NCBI RefSeq assembly: GCF_018320785.1
Contig: NC_054882.1
Span: forward strand, 27,098,719-27,162,718
Origin: Cheilinus undulatus
Lineage: Eukaryota; Chordata; Actinopteri; Labriformes; Labridae
Length of the DNA: 64,000 nt
Direction of reading: 5' to 3'
The notes under the pieces were generated by a model. It did no database searches and was not told where the DNA came from. It worked only from the letters and a program-made list of their open reading frames with translations. Shown piece after piece: positions 24,290 through 37,400 of the stretch. Every line of letters starts with the position of its first letter. Positions within the stretch are counted from its first letter, which is position 1. The position numbers and the translations under genes were made by a program.

Positions 24290-25200
24290 TTACTTTAAAT
24301 TTTTGGTAAAACTAAACAAAATAGCAGCTGAATCTTTTGGTACATTAACTGAGGTGTAAGGGGAACACGTAATGTCACGTGCACATGTGTTTGAATGGCA
24401 TGAAAGATTTTGTGAAGGCAGAGAGGATTACCAAGACGATGAATGCTCTGGCACCTGTGCACATCAAAAACTTCTGAAAACATTCAATAAGTTAAACAAA
24501 TTGTTTGAAATGACTGATGACTCAGTATAAGAGTTTTAGCACAAATGATCTCATTGATAAAGAGACAGTTCAGCAAATTTAGAATGATCAAAAGGAAAAA
24601 CACAAGCAAGAGACATTTGGAACAAACTGAAAGAAACCCAAAAGTTTTGTGAGGAGTGATGCACTGTGATGGGACTTGGATCTTTCAATACAATTCAGAG
24701 ACAAAACATCAGTCAATGCATTGGAAAACACCAACGTCACCAAGGATGAAAAAAAGCACAACAAAGCAAGTTCAAATTCAAGGCCACGTTGATTGTTTTC
24801 TTTGACATTAAAGGTTTAATTTTGGGGGAGTGGGATCCAATAGGGTCAGCAGTTAATCATCACTATAACAAACAGGTGCTAAAAAAAACTGAAGTCAGAA
24901 GAAAGAGACCACAGTTGTGGAAAAATGGTTTCATCCTTCATGAAGACAACACACCAGCTCACACTGTGCTCTTGGTAAACTGATCATCCACCCTATTCAC
25001 CAGATCTAGCACCCTGTGTCTTCTTTTCTTTGCCTAAGATCAAATCTGTGGTCAGAGGAGCACATTTTGAGTCTGTGTCAGAAGTTAAAAATAGAACGAC
25101 TGAGGTTCTGAGACAACGGTCTGAAGCAGACCTACTGCTCTCATTTCATCAGTGGAAGACCTGAATGCAGCTCTGTGTTGATGCAGAAGGAGAGCATACT
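24290..25200 (+). pseudogene. mariner transposase, decayed
   Basis: Plus-strand translation shows a helix-turn-helix-like region (FEWHERFCEGREDYQDDE), then VFFDIKG (second catalytic acid) with VRRKRPQLW, then ILHEDNTPAH (third catalytic acid). These are diagnostic mariner blocks, about 34 residues apart as in D,D34D enzymes. The first acid block (GDESW in the family) is degraded, and several stops break the frame. The product would be inactive. Confidence 0.85.
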
Positions 25201-25287
25201 GAAGGAGAAAGACAAAATGTTTATGTTTATGTTCAATAAAATTGCATTAATGCATTAGTCTCACTTTTTTAATAGCCATACCCTGTA

Positions 25288-28200
25288 CACGGCAATCACA
25301 GTCAAAGAAGTTACCAACCACACAAATAATCCAGATCTAATTATAGCCAATCACTCTACAGCATTGATGGATGCATTGGGAAAGAGCATGACTGGTCATT
25401 CAGCTGATGGCCTTCAGCAGAATAGAAAAGAGTCTGGCCGAGACTCCCTGACAATACGGCTGGAGCAGCTCTGTAATTTTCCAATCACTGGCCCTTCAGG
25501 CCGGCTGCTCCTTAGGGCAGTAAGATCAGATGAGCGCCGGCATGTTCTTTTCTAAGAGTCCGAACTCTATTTGTCTGCTCGCAGGAACAAAAACAATCAA
25601 GGAGCGGAGAGAGAGAGATAGAGGGGCAAACCAGCTTTTTGGTCTCTCTGGAGAGGGGCCAAAGACAGAGCTGGCGTGTGGGGAGCTGAGTGGGGTGACA
25701 CAGATAACCGAGGCCCCCTCTCCCCCCACCTGCCCCGCTGTGGGTGGTTGGTTGTGGTGATGATGAACAGGGGAGGGGGATGCGGCTCAGCCCCAGGTCC
25801 CTGCTGTCAGGGCTCTCTACAGGACAAGACAGAGAGAGGAAGTGTCACTCTCGGCGGGCCTGCTGGGCCAACCTGGACTCTGCCGAGTCCTGCTGCTCGA
25901 GTCTTCACAACAAATCAAACACCATCACACCCGCCCCCTCCCCGAAACACGGCCACACACGCAGCCAGGCCTCTACCACTGTCTGGAAGAATGTGTTGGA
26001 AAATACAACCAGATTGTGAAGCACACTTCATCTGACTATCCTCCTTTGTCTGTTAAGTGTTTGTTGGATTTAGATTAATATTTTCAAGAAAAACTAGTCC
26101 TTGTTCTGGGGTTGTAAAGGGGGGCTCCTCTGTCCTCCTCCCTCCTCTGGCTGCAGCCTTCTCCACAGGCTTATTTCCTCTCACAATGAGAGGTGACAGT
26201 GAACAGTGGAACTCGTCAGTGTGAATAACACGCAGTCATGCTTGGTGAGACCCTCTGGTGGAGCACGACACGCACACTCGCACACATACACCAAGGCTCA
26301 AGGGCCCAGCAGTAGCGCCCTGTCAACCTCAGTGCACTGCCTTCCATTACAGCTTAACTGCAGACAAATTGAGCAATCTGAAGGGTTAAACCTGACACTT
26401 TGCCCATCTGACCTGTGTTTGTTGTACAGTAAAACCCCTCTCAGTGATGTAAAAACAGAAATGTACGAGTTCTTAATGAAGGCACCCAACATTACAGAGG
26501 TCAGAGTGACAATTTTCAAGTGTACAAACTCAGCTGAGCTCACATTTCTGTACCATCAGGCGTCCCTCAGCGATGTGCTGTTCTCTTGAGTCTTACCGTG
26601 TCCTTCAGTGGCACCTTATAAGAGCAGTCCATAACACAAGCAGTGGTCAGGCTTAATTTACCCACTTTCTCTGTCCACTGCCCCATCAGCATATAGTATC
26701 ACATAACTGCTAATGGGCTAATGGAGGGAGGAGGGGGGAGGAAGGGGCTGGAGCGAGAGGAAGACAGTGATAGTTAGGGAAATGGAGCTCAGGTTCATCC
26801 AAACATTTAATAACTTATCCAATCCAGAGCGTTCACCTCTTACTGGGCTAATTATATCATTTAACTTGCCTGGAAGAAGATGGCCCGGTGTGGACGCTCT
26901 GTCTTACAGTGTCATCACATAATTATGACTTATGCCAGTGCGGCCTAGCAAGCTGGATGAAGTCAGCTTTCCATAAATTTTAATGATCACTTAGACAATA
27001 CGGACATTCACAGAGCTTTGGCGGTATTAGAGGGGAAATGTGGGTGCGAGGAGTGCAGACACAAATGGAAGAGGTACAAGGAAGAGGAAAAGGCACGTCA
27101 CAGGAAGCAGAAGTGGGAAATGTTTGGGGAAGGTGAGTTTAGACCTGGCAGACACTGCCGCTTTATCGTGTGAGATCAGGTTCTGTGGTCACTGGGCTGC
27201 TTAGAGGCCAGCGGCAGGCCTGTCTGAGGTCTGAGCACCTGAGGATAGTCTGCTTCAATGGAAAAAAACAGCAGCTGACACTCAATGCTTGTGGGCCAAC
27301 TGCTGACATCATTCTACGAATAAAATGCACTGGACAGAGGGGGAAGAAATCCTGCTGCGTCTCATCTGGAAACATGATGCTTTGTTCCTCAGTGTAGCAG
27401 AAGTTTTTAATAACTTTCAGAAGTCAGGACAAAAAAAAGGAAAAGACCATAATTGTGGGGAACGAGACAGGGCATAATAAAAAGAGCTGACTGTCTTTTT
27501 TATAGCTGTAAAACGGCTAATTAGCCTGCAATGATTGATCATCATGGGAGGATGAGTTGGGAGGTTTAAGTCTCCTGGGGTTTAATAGTTTTCTGGTAAA
27601 ATAATTTTATATTTCCAGTGTAATTAAGAAATTTCTGTGACCTTTGAAAGCTTTTAGTCAACTAAGGCTCTAAATACAATGCCAATAAATGTGACAATTA
27701 TTGTAAGAAATCGCAGCCTAGCAGTAAATATTTGAGTGAAATCTTATACTACAGAAGAAGTAATATTGATTTCAAAATGCAGGTGGCCCAGACAGATATT
27801 ATGAAGAAAGCAGAGCAGTCCAAAGAGAATCTGATCTCTCTTTCACTTAATATTAATGTCTGTTTTGTTGCTCTCCAGTTTCAGGAGGACCTAGCTCCTG
27901 CAGTGGAGGGATTGAATGACACAGATTACCTGTTTGGAAAGCCCCAGCAGACAGCTGATTGATAATGCATGACACAAAAATGTTTTTGTTTACCCACAGA
28001 AATGGCATCAAGCCGGGGTTCAGTTTCTTGTTTTTCTTCACAAACCTGATTCACCGGACAGGAGTGGATTGAGAGGAGAGTCGCGGGTCAGAAGGTCTCA
28101 GCTGGGACTCCACCGCGGCACCTGGCTCCATCTTTACCTTCTCGACTCAGGGGGGTCACCCACATCATATTCATCCCATTCAGTTTGTGTTGTCCTAAAG

Positions 28201-30950
28201 GGGATGTAACATGTAAACATAATCTCACACCACAATTTCATTCCTCCAGCAGCATTAGATTAGATTGAAACTTCCCTGCACACTTTCCCGAGGCTGTCAA
28301 ATGAGCTGTCAGTCATGTGTCAGAGCTGGCCCCTGCTCATCTGCTCTAATACATCACACAGCCTTTTATACGGATCAGTATGAAGGGGACTCTCTACACA
28401 AACGCCAGCAGCTCCTCCGCTGGGACGCTGGGTGATTGATAACATTTCCCCAGCTCTTCACACTCATGCCCATTTGTATAGTTGGTTGGAGAAGGGGCCC
28501 CTGGTGTCCACTGACATCTACTGTGCCCATCACCGCCTCGCCGAGAACATGACATCAGCCTCGGAAAAACACGGCACCTCGCTCTGATACATGCCAGGAA
28601 CGGGAAGCTTTCCATTCATAAAGTACAGTGTGACAGCCATTGACAGATCACTTGTACTACATAGTAATATTTGTATTTCTCCTCCAATGAAAGCAGCATG
28701 GAAAACTAGCCCAGGTGCCACTCGAAATTAAAGACGTCAGCCATTAAATCAACCACTTAACCTTCATATTATCACAGTGGATAAATGTTTATAGCTCATT
28801 AGTATGTGCGTACAGTTTTAATGCTTTCGAAATCAGCTGCTGACTCCAGTCTGAGTGTTGAGATCGCTGAGGGGAATCCTGAGCCTGTTTTTGTGTACCG
28901 TCATATTGGCATATTGGTCGAGCTAATGGCCACTTGGCACATAGACAGCTATCCATCGCAATCTCAGCCTCACTAATCCAATTGAGGCAACCTGCTTGGC
29001 AAGAGAGAGACTCATCTGTCTTTACTGTTCATTAATGGGGCTTCTCTTCGAGCTCAGAGCCCATTCACATTCCTTGGGATTGGAGTGAAAGCAAACCCCG
29101 TCACTAAAACACTGGATGTTTAATGGAGATGCAGCAGGAGGGGGGATATATAATCACTCCTGAGATACATAATCACTGCTGGTGGGGTTGAATATCTGAA
29201 AATATGAGACCTCCCAAAGGGATGAGCTACATATTTTCACGGACAGTATAAAAACACTTGCCTATGCAGGTATTTGATTCAGTTTTATATAACAACCACA
29301 CTCCCTCTGTCCTGACTACAGAGCCTTATTGAGATTGTTTTTTCCTCTACATGGCAGGGCTTTATGTCTAGAGGTTGGATGATAATAATGTTTCTAATCT
29401 TGTTACATTGCACACAGAATTGTCTTCCATGTTAATGATGGGCCGGCCCCCTCCCTGCTCCACTGAGATGCTTACTTTCAATTTGTGTACTGTCATCTCC
29501 CCGCCATGCAGCTGAAATTGATGCACCCTCTTCCTTTTAATTAAATCAAAAAACAGTCGGGGTCTGGGCAGGTGGGGGTCCTGCTCCCATGTACAGCCAT
29601 CACAAAGACCTGGCTGACTCCTGGATGAAGCAATGTTTCTCCTGTGTGAGTTGAACTCTATATTGTTTGTGCAGGGAAGTTATTGCATTTGTGAATTTAA
29701 ATATTAGATTTTAAAATTTGAAGCAATAGTGGATTACATTAAGTTAAAGTGCTGTTTTTATCTGCTTTGGGGAAACTGTCATTACATTGATTTAAGTCAA
29801 AATACATGTGGACATCCTTCCCTGTAAATACAAAAATAAATACATGAGGAATAACAATCCTAGAAATCTTTCTTAGGTGGGTTTGCCCCCAGGCAGAGCT
29901 GCTGCCTGAGTCTAAGAAATGAGAGCGTAAAATTCCCACACATTAGAAGGCGGATAATTGGATTTCCTGTGTCCTGTACGGTGGGCGGTGTGGTTCCTGC
30001 AGCTGTGACATTATCAAGGTAACATAACCTGAAGGCTGCGGTGTAGCAGCACAGGCCCCGCAAGGCCTGTCCTCCAGTTCCACATCACTGCCTGCTTGGC
30101 TATTCATCCTGTGGACCCTGCAAATGAAATTATGGGAGGAAGAGCAAAGGACATTCTTTGGGAATTAATCCCATTTATGCCTAAACCCACTTCAGATTTT
30201 TATAGTGAGGGCCTCTTTAGATGTAAGACGCATTTACAATTAGACAAGGCCTTAGACAGATTGAAAGAAATAAAAGAAAGGACTGTGTTTGTTTGTTTGG
30301 CGGGTGATTTTAAATCACAGCTATAGAGAAATGCTCTGAGAAAATAAATAAATAAAAGTTATTTTTAAAAAACAGTTGTCTACAAATTTAACTTAAACTG
30401 GAGTTTAAATGTTTGATTTTGTTTTTTTTTTACAACAGCATGGATACAAATAGATAACCATGAAACCATGTGACTGTTACTGAGGGAGATAATACATGTA
30501 AACATCTTTTATAATACTGCTTAAAATCTAATGATTGTTTGATATGGGTGCATGAATCTGCAGTACATACAACAAAATTACCATGACTATTTTCATCACA
30601 ATATAACCAGTTCCTTAAAATCATTAGTATGACAGTGGGTGCATTGTGATTACTTACTGGTTTGATAGCAGTCAAATATTATGCAGCACACTTTCCACAC
30701 AGGTTTTGTTTTCTGTAACATACAAAAATATTACATTACTTTAAATAAATGTTATGTTTTACATGGTTTTGTTATGCTATCACATTTTTTTTTTACTAAT
30801 TTACATTTAAAAAGACTTAATTTTAAACATCACTTGTAAAACTACTCTAAACGCCTCTAAAAAGGTTTTATATCTACATTCAACGTGCAACACATAATTC
30901 GTCAATTTCTAACAGTGCAACTACAAACCTAACGTGGCCAAAGAAAATAA
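25288..30950. other. Repeat-poor gene desert, part 1
   Basis: About 5.7 kb with no recognised exon or repeat. A GC-rich purine/pyrimidine-skewed patch lies at 25560-25990. Sequence at 26600-27050 and 28080-29570 is complex and repeat-free, the look of conserved regulatory DNA. ORFs here (for example 26206-26589) have no family features. 29600-30950 turns AT-rich. Confidence 0.45.
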
Positions 30951-30959
30951 GAAATATTA

Positions 30960-31510
30960 ACCTTTATTGTAAAAATTTGAACCGGAAATGACGACGTTTT
31001 CCTGCGCTTATTTTCATATGAGAGCTTTTCTGTGAACAACCATGGGACTTACATGTCGGTATTACTAAACATTAAAATAGTAATAATAAGAAGAAGAAGA
31101 ACAACAACTTTTAAATGTTTAATAAAAGCTTTGTGAATAGTATTCAACTTTGTGTAACATTTAGCATTAGACAATAGCAGTTTTTGCTAACTGCGTCAAA
31201 CTGTCACAAAAATTAGCTCGTTGAATATCGAATAAGTCGTCAAAACTGTAATGAAATTTCACAACAGTAGCTATAAAGTTTGAAAAAGGTGTACTACTTT
31301 TCTTTTAATGTGTTTTTCACTTCCTACCTTTGATACAGATGCTCTAATTGTATTGTAATTTTGTTGTTATATTTATTTATCATATTTATTTTAACTCTAT
31401 CAACCGTCAGAGCTCGAGGAAGCACCTGACATCAATTAGCCCCGTCTGTTTACTCTCGCCATTTTACAGCTAAACACTGCCCCCTAGTGACAACACGGGG
31501 TTACAAGTTA
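30960..31510. promoter_or_regulatory. Promoter-like island of unknown gene
   Basis: Within AT-rich DNA there is an ETS-type ACCGGAAATGACG (30980-30992), an ATG in excellent context (AACCATGG near 31040) and, on the minus strand, a strong donor GACAT/GTAAGT near 31055-31048. About 450 bases on lies a YY1-like AAAATGGCGA (minus strand, near 31457-31466) and a CTCF-like TGCCCCCTAGTGA (31478-31490). These are the parts of a housekeeping-type promoter, but no coding exon could be tied to it. A non-coding RNA or chance are both possible. Confidence 0.3.
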
Positions 31511-33765
31511 TACCGGAATATAATTCAACATTGTTCTGTTCAGAAGACGGTTGTTTAAGAGAATTTTATTAACCTGTAATTTAAGTGAATTCCAAAAGGC
31601 TTTGGGAATTCAGTCAATTTTGTTTCAATGACTGTCATTTTATGTTAGGTTTAATTGTGAAACACTGAACCATATATACCAAAAGGCAGTAAATCATTTT
31701 CACTGTCACAAAAATATTCTGACAAATATTCAGGTTTAAGCTCCCGATATTAAACAGAAATTAGATTTTTCTGTGCAAAATATTATACACTTGTAGTTTT
31801 GGGTGATTATATTCTATGTATTCTCTGCATTTAAATTTTAATAGACACCAACTGGTTTGCCATGAACCTGGAAATACACATGTACACAGCCACAATACTG
31901 GTCCTGGTACAAGGGTTGGGCTGATTACAGCTCCTTCACTGTCCTCATCAAGGCCAAAACAGACCACAGTCAGAGATGAGAGGCCCCAAATGAACAGACA
32001 AACACAGAGCCCATACAATAACATGTTCTCTCCACTGCACACACACATACTGTACATATAAACACACAAACAGACAAACACACTGGCTGTAGGAGCCTCC
32101 TCAGGCAGCCTCAGAGCCCTGGCAGGTCCCTGCCATTATCCCGTCCTCTACCCTAAACACGCAGTTTTAATTTCAAAGCTCTGATTAGCTGATGATTGCA
32201 TGACAGCCGCCGACCAGGTTCCCTTTTCGCCCGGCTCCCAGACTGCAACTCAATCATGCCCAATTAGTGGGTCCCCAAACACTCTCTCTTATTAGAGGAC
32301 TCATAATCGACTCATTGTGTCCTGATTTGGCAAATAAATCACTCTGGAGGCTGCTCACTACCCCCTCTTCCCCCTTCTTTCTCTCTCCCCCACTTCTCTC
32401 ACCCTGTCGTTCACTGCCCACTCCCCTTCTTTTCCTTGTCCAGGGGTTCAGTGACAACGTTTTCAGGCGTGCTTTTCATTGGAGCTGACAGTTTTAGCAA
32501 CGCTGGACTCCCCCCCTTTTTTTTTTATTCCCCCTGAAGAATGAAGAATAATTTAGCAGCTAAGGCAAGGCAGGCAGCATGCGGGTGTCCTTGTCCTACA
32601 AGGTTAAGAATCCATTCCATCTGAGCAAGAAAGGAGTGAATTAAAATAAATGATGGCCAGATATTTATTGCAAGTTTGTAGATGAAGCCAAGTCACTATG
32701 GTGGACCAGCAGGGGCCGAGGCTGCTGGTGGCTCAGAGTAGCCGAGTGACCTCCCCACCTCTGCCTGCCAAACTATGGAATAATACTCAATGTCACAGTA
32801 CTCCTATCCTGGATGTAATATATTTATTTTCCTTATATATATTTATATCTTTAAATGCATGTGTTGCAGACATAAGGGCAAATACGTCAAATGAGACAGC
32901 AGGACTTATATGAAATTATCTGGTTGGGGGATGCTGGAAATAATTGTAATCTGATTGAAGGCTGGGAAACCTGAGATTCGAAAACCCAGACAAGGAGATC
33001 ATGAATGAGATCGGACAGGAAACACGGAGACACAAATGTCCTTCAGTCTAGAGACACTAACTCAAGGCCGCTATGACATTTCCTTAATGTATTGCAGAGC
33101 TTAAATAAAGGATTAGCATCTTCTCCATGACACTTTCTTAGGCCGGCTGGTTGCAGCCGATGGGTGTCCAACATGGAGTCCAGCTGGAGGTTCTACCTGT
33201 GAAAGTCAAGGCAACATTTATCTAAATCAGGAGAGACTTATACAAGTTATACAATAATCTATTTTACAAATTGAAATGAAAGAGAAATGTGGAAATCTGT
33301 TGGTGATTAGACTCCATTGTGATGACTTCATATACTTTAAGGGGTAGTGAGGCAAATGGCAGGAATAGGATACCCCCCTGTGGAGTCTAGACACTGTTGG
33401 TGGTACTGATGAGGGATGCAGGATCAGATGAGACTTTTGAGAAGCTGTACCGGGAACCAATGAAGCAGCTTTGAGGAGGGGACTGAGGTACACAAGATGA
33501 GATGAGCAGAAGACCTGTGAGGATCTGGACTAGATGCTGATTAACTGAATGGAGGTGGCTGGGGTGGAGGGGGGTTGCAGCTTCCACACTGAAACGACTG
33601 GCTGAGTGAGAAAGACAGGATGACAGATTTAAAATATGATGGCTGCAGCTGTTGTATTTTAAATCAGCTAATCTCTAGAGCAGGAAGAGTCAAAGAATGG
33701 AAGAAAGGAGAGATATGAATGAGTGGTGACTGATGAATGAGTAGAAACAGTCTTCCTGCTTGAAC
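31511..33765. other. Gene desert, part 2
   Basis: No exon recognised. 32080-32480 and 33000-33200 are complex and repeat-free. A CTCF-like CCAGCAGGGGCCG lies at 32706-32718. The remainder is ordinary intergenic sequence. Confidence 0.4.
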
Positions 33766-34402
33766 TTTTGCTGAGCTCCATTTATATAACACAATTAAAC
33801 CAAACACAGTTCACCAAGGTGCTTTAAAAGCTCAGAACATTATTACATATATGAAATATATAACACGTGAGTAAAATGACCTTTCAAACACCTTAAAATG
33901 TGCAAAATAATTAAATAAAATGTCAGGATGTTAAGCCCACATTCTCTTGAGAAGTGAAGATTTACATATAATTTCAAGACATTAAATAAACGGCCTAAAT
34001 TGGTTGACATAGGTTAAAAAAAAAAAAAAAAAACTGCCAACGGGGCAAAAATATTTGATTTCAGTATCTTGAAATAAGATGTACTTTCCTATCTCGTAAG
34101 AAACTACCAAGAAAGTCATGCCCCATTAGCACATTTTTAACACGTTCAAACAAATTAGGCCTTATTTCTTCATTTTACCTTGAAATAGTGGCCTTGTTGG
34201 GTGATATTAAGCGTGATAGCTTATTTTGACTAGCAAAGACAAATACATCTGCCAGGATTTGACTTTTCACTGTAAAAAAATATTTATTTCTTGCCAGGAC
34301 TGTTAAGTTGTTGCTCATTAAGCTGGATCTTTGTGCCTAACCCTACAAACAGTACAGTGTCGTTTACTTCTGTTGTGATTTGGCGCTATATAAAATCAAA
34401 CA
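33766..34402. repeat. Old repeat cluster with LINE-like 3' tail
   Basis: 33776-33850 contains TTTATATAACACAATTAAAC and CACCAAGGTGCTTTA, words common in fish repeats. A 16-base A run lies near 34018-34033. 34374-34400 reads GTGATTTGGCGCTATATAAA, a typical 3' end of fish non-LTR or LINE-derived repeats. Borders and family cannot be set from sequence reading alone. Confidence 0.35.
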
Positions 34403-37400
34403 GAAATGTTAACAGTATTCAATATTCCAACATTTAAACCCCTAACCCTGCAGTTGGAACAAGCCAATGCGGTTCTCTTCGCATCGTTGCTCCACAGTTC
34501 CTCAGGACAGAGATCCAACGTGAGAGCTCTACAGACTCAGCAGGTGGACCAGCCTGAGCCCGGGGGCTCACGGAGTCCTGGGAGTCCTGTGATGTCTTGC
34601 TTATGTGGGAAACCAGTGTACTGTGATGTAGTGGACCCAAAGAGGAGCTTCAGCAGCTTCCCACTGTGACGCTGAGCTGGCTCTGTCGGCTCAAACAGCA
34701 GCAGATCCTGCTCCTCCTTTGTCTACATCGAGCATTTCCCCCTACACTGTCTCCCCATCCTCCACTTTACTGAAGGCTATGTGTTTAGTGTGTATGTGTC
34801 TGTGTTGAGTGGTCATTAGTCTCTGTTTACAGAGGAGAGAGCCTGGCCAGCTGGCATGTGACGTGTGATGTGCCGCACTGTGGTCTACCACTGTGAGACC
34901 CCCGTGGCAGAGTCGAGGAGGCCCAGCTAGCCCCTCTTCCCCAGGCGGGCCGCAGAGACTTCGACGAGCCCCCTCGGCAGATGGAGCCTCCAGCGTTTCT
35001 CTCCTCGTCTCTCTTGTACCAGCTAAAGGAGAGGTGGAGCGAGCGCTGGAGGTGGGACTGGCCCCCGGCCCCCATCACAGATGCCAGGAGAAGGGCTGAG
35101 ACTCTGTGCGAGGCCCTGCTGGGAGGGTGCTGGGCCGGAACAGGTGCGATCTCAGCCCCCTCGATCCCCCCTCTGTCAGCACCTCAGTGGTGGAGCCCGC
35201 ACTCTCTTCCTGTCCTCTCTTCTTCTCATTCACACACTCGAAGAGGTGTTGCAGGGTTACATCCAGCCCCTCCCTCTATATAACCAAAAAGTCCACCTGG
35301 ATGCAGTTTTCATGCCCCTAAAAGACACAAACATTAAAGTACAGAAGCAAAAAGTGTTTGTGACCCACAGAGGGCAAAGAGAGGATTTGTGTTGACTCAG
35401 GTGTTTTCTTCTAACTGCCTCCACTAGTGACCTCCCAGCACCCAGTCTCCCATCAGCCCTTACTTTATCGCCAGTGGTTTCAAGACAAAGAGGTTCTGCT
35501 GTGTACCTGGCTCCAGGCAGCATCTTGCATGATGGAAAGAGTTTATGACAGAGAGGAGGGGGCGGCGAGGCCCAACAAGCCACCTTGACCTGCCCCTACA
35601 CATGGGACCTTGGTGAACCCCCCAGCCCCGCACAGGCGACCCGGCCACTCCAGCCAGCCACTGAGTTATTATCATAATTTCCCGGAGAGGCATTGCTGGG
35701 GCCTCCGTGAGCAGAGAGGCATCCGTGTTTTACAGAATGTTTTGTGTTTTATTGCCTTTAAGTCACTCATAGGCCAGCAGAGAGGGCCCACAATGATAAG
35801 AAAACCAGTCATGTGAAAAATGAAGGACCTCGCCTACAGGACTGAGAGGTGAAGAAGGGAAATAATAAAATACATGACAAATGTGGAGCTTGGCTGTATT
35901 TCATGTTCAAACTCATGCTCAACCCTGGGCTGCACCAAAACATATGAGGGGAAAGCAGGAAATAAAAATAATGAATTCAGCCAATCTCATTGTTACAAAA
36001 AGAACAGAAGCTTTTTTACTTAAAAAAACACTCCTGGCCCTCTCACTCCCCCTCCCGGGTACTTTGACAACATGACGGCCATAAGATGCCCAGGGGCATT
36101 CATTCTGCCACCGTCCCAGCCATTTCATGTCCAAGCCCACCTGGGGTAAACAAAAAAGGACTAAAAGCGATAGAATATTAACTAAAGAAGATAGAGGGGA
36201 AAAACTGCCCTGACAAAACTAAAAGTACTTTCCAACCCGTCAAACTTTAGGTCTTGAAACGCACCGCTTTCATTGTCTCTTTAGTGTAGTAATCCACCCC
36301 TCCTCTCCCAAAACTCCCTGAGGGACTTTTAAAAAGGTGCCATGTATCTAATGAAAAATAAAACATCTGTTTAATCTAGCTATTTCAAAAGCAAATCCCC
36401 TTTTGATCAAAAAATGATATTGATCTGACTGCCTTAGTTGTGTGTGGCGAGGATCTCTCCTTTAAACTCGAAATATCATGGAGTCTTTGTGGCAAATCAA
36501 TACTGCGGCTTCTTTTTGAGGCTTGTTTCAAAGAGCACAGGAATCATTTGAATATGGTTGATGAAGTTGAGACAGTTTTGTTATGAATCAGCGTGTAAAA
36601 TATGATCCCTCCCTGGTTTAAAAAGCTGGATGTCTTTATTTTATGCCCTTTTTAAACTAATAATAATCCCCTCATGGTCGGTTCATGGCACCTGACTGAT
36701 GCAGCGATGGCCTGGTCAGAGACAAGGAACTCGTGACAGGCACGCCGCCGCGGCTGAAATGAACTGCTCTTAATACTCCTTGAGCTTTAGCGTGTCTGTC
36801 CTCACCCCTCACTCTGTGTCTGCGGGGCCCCGCCATTGGGCCCCAGCTATCTCCACATCTCCCCATTTTCTTTAATTACACCTCAGCATATTGCTTTTTG
36901 GGCCATATGGAAGGCAGATATTGAGACCAGATAAGATGTATAAACTTCTGTCAGCACCACAGCATATTAGCTAGAGCTGGAAGCACATTATCTTTATCCT
37001 ATCCTTCCAATTAGCGCCAAATATCAAAATACATTAAGAGGCCTGTCGACGAAGAGTAGGAAAAACTATATTAATGATACTTTCATCCCTTTTTTAATAA
37101 AACTCTAATACTTCCTTGCCTTTGTTTTCTTTGCCACAGAATGGAAAGTAATTTCCACCAGGGGATGTAATAAAAACAGATAAATTACGCATTTAGACCC
37201 AACTAGCTTTGCCTAGCCAGTCCAAACTGGTCTTGAATCTTTACAGGGAGCACTCAGTGACAAACTTGAAAATAAACACAAGTTTAAAGTTATTTTCTGA
37301 CATAAATTCTGATACTTGTACACCATATGGCTGCATAAGTCCCATCAAATCAAAGGATTTCAAACATTCTGTCCTCACTGGAACATTGTGAGTGAAATAT

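Larger units (their letters stand above)
23101..25285 (+). mobile_element. mariner element carrying nested insertions
   Basis: TA duplications lie at 23099-23100 and 25286-25287. The ends CGAGGTATGGCCATTAAATA and (inverted) CAGGGTATGGCTATTAAAAA are a mariner-type terminal repeat. About 1 kb of mariner with a plus-strand transposase remnant follows a 976-bp foreign insert (23137-24112), which contains a further small insert (23656-23835). Confidence 0.85.

Noticed and set aside
26206-26589. 127-codon plus-strand ORF with two LSDV words
   Set aside because: The repeat of LSDV is the only pattern and the upstream part is low complexity; I recognise no family.
34893-35693. Cluster of overlapping 70-108-codon ORFs on both strands
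   Set aside because: GC-rich DNA with few stop codons; no splice sites or motifs favour one frame.
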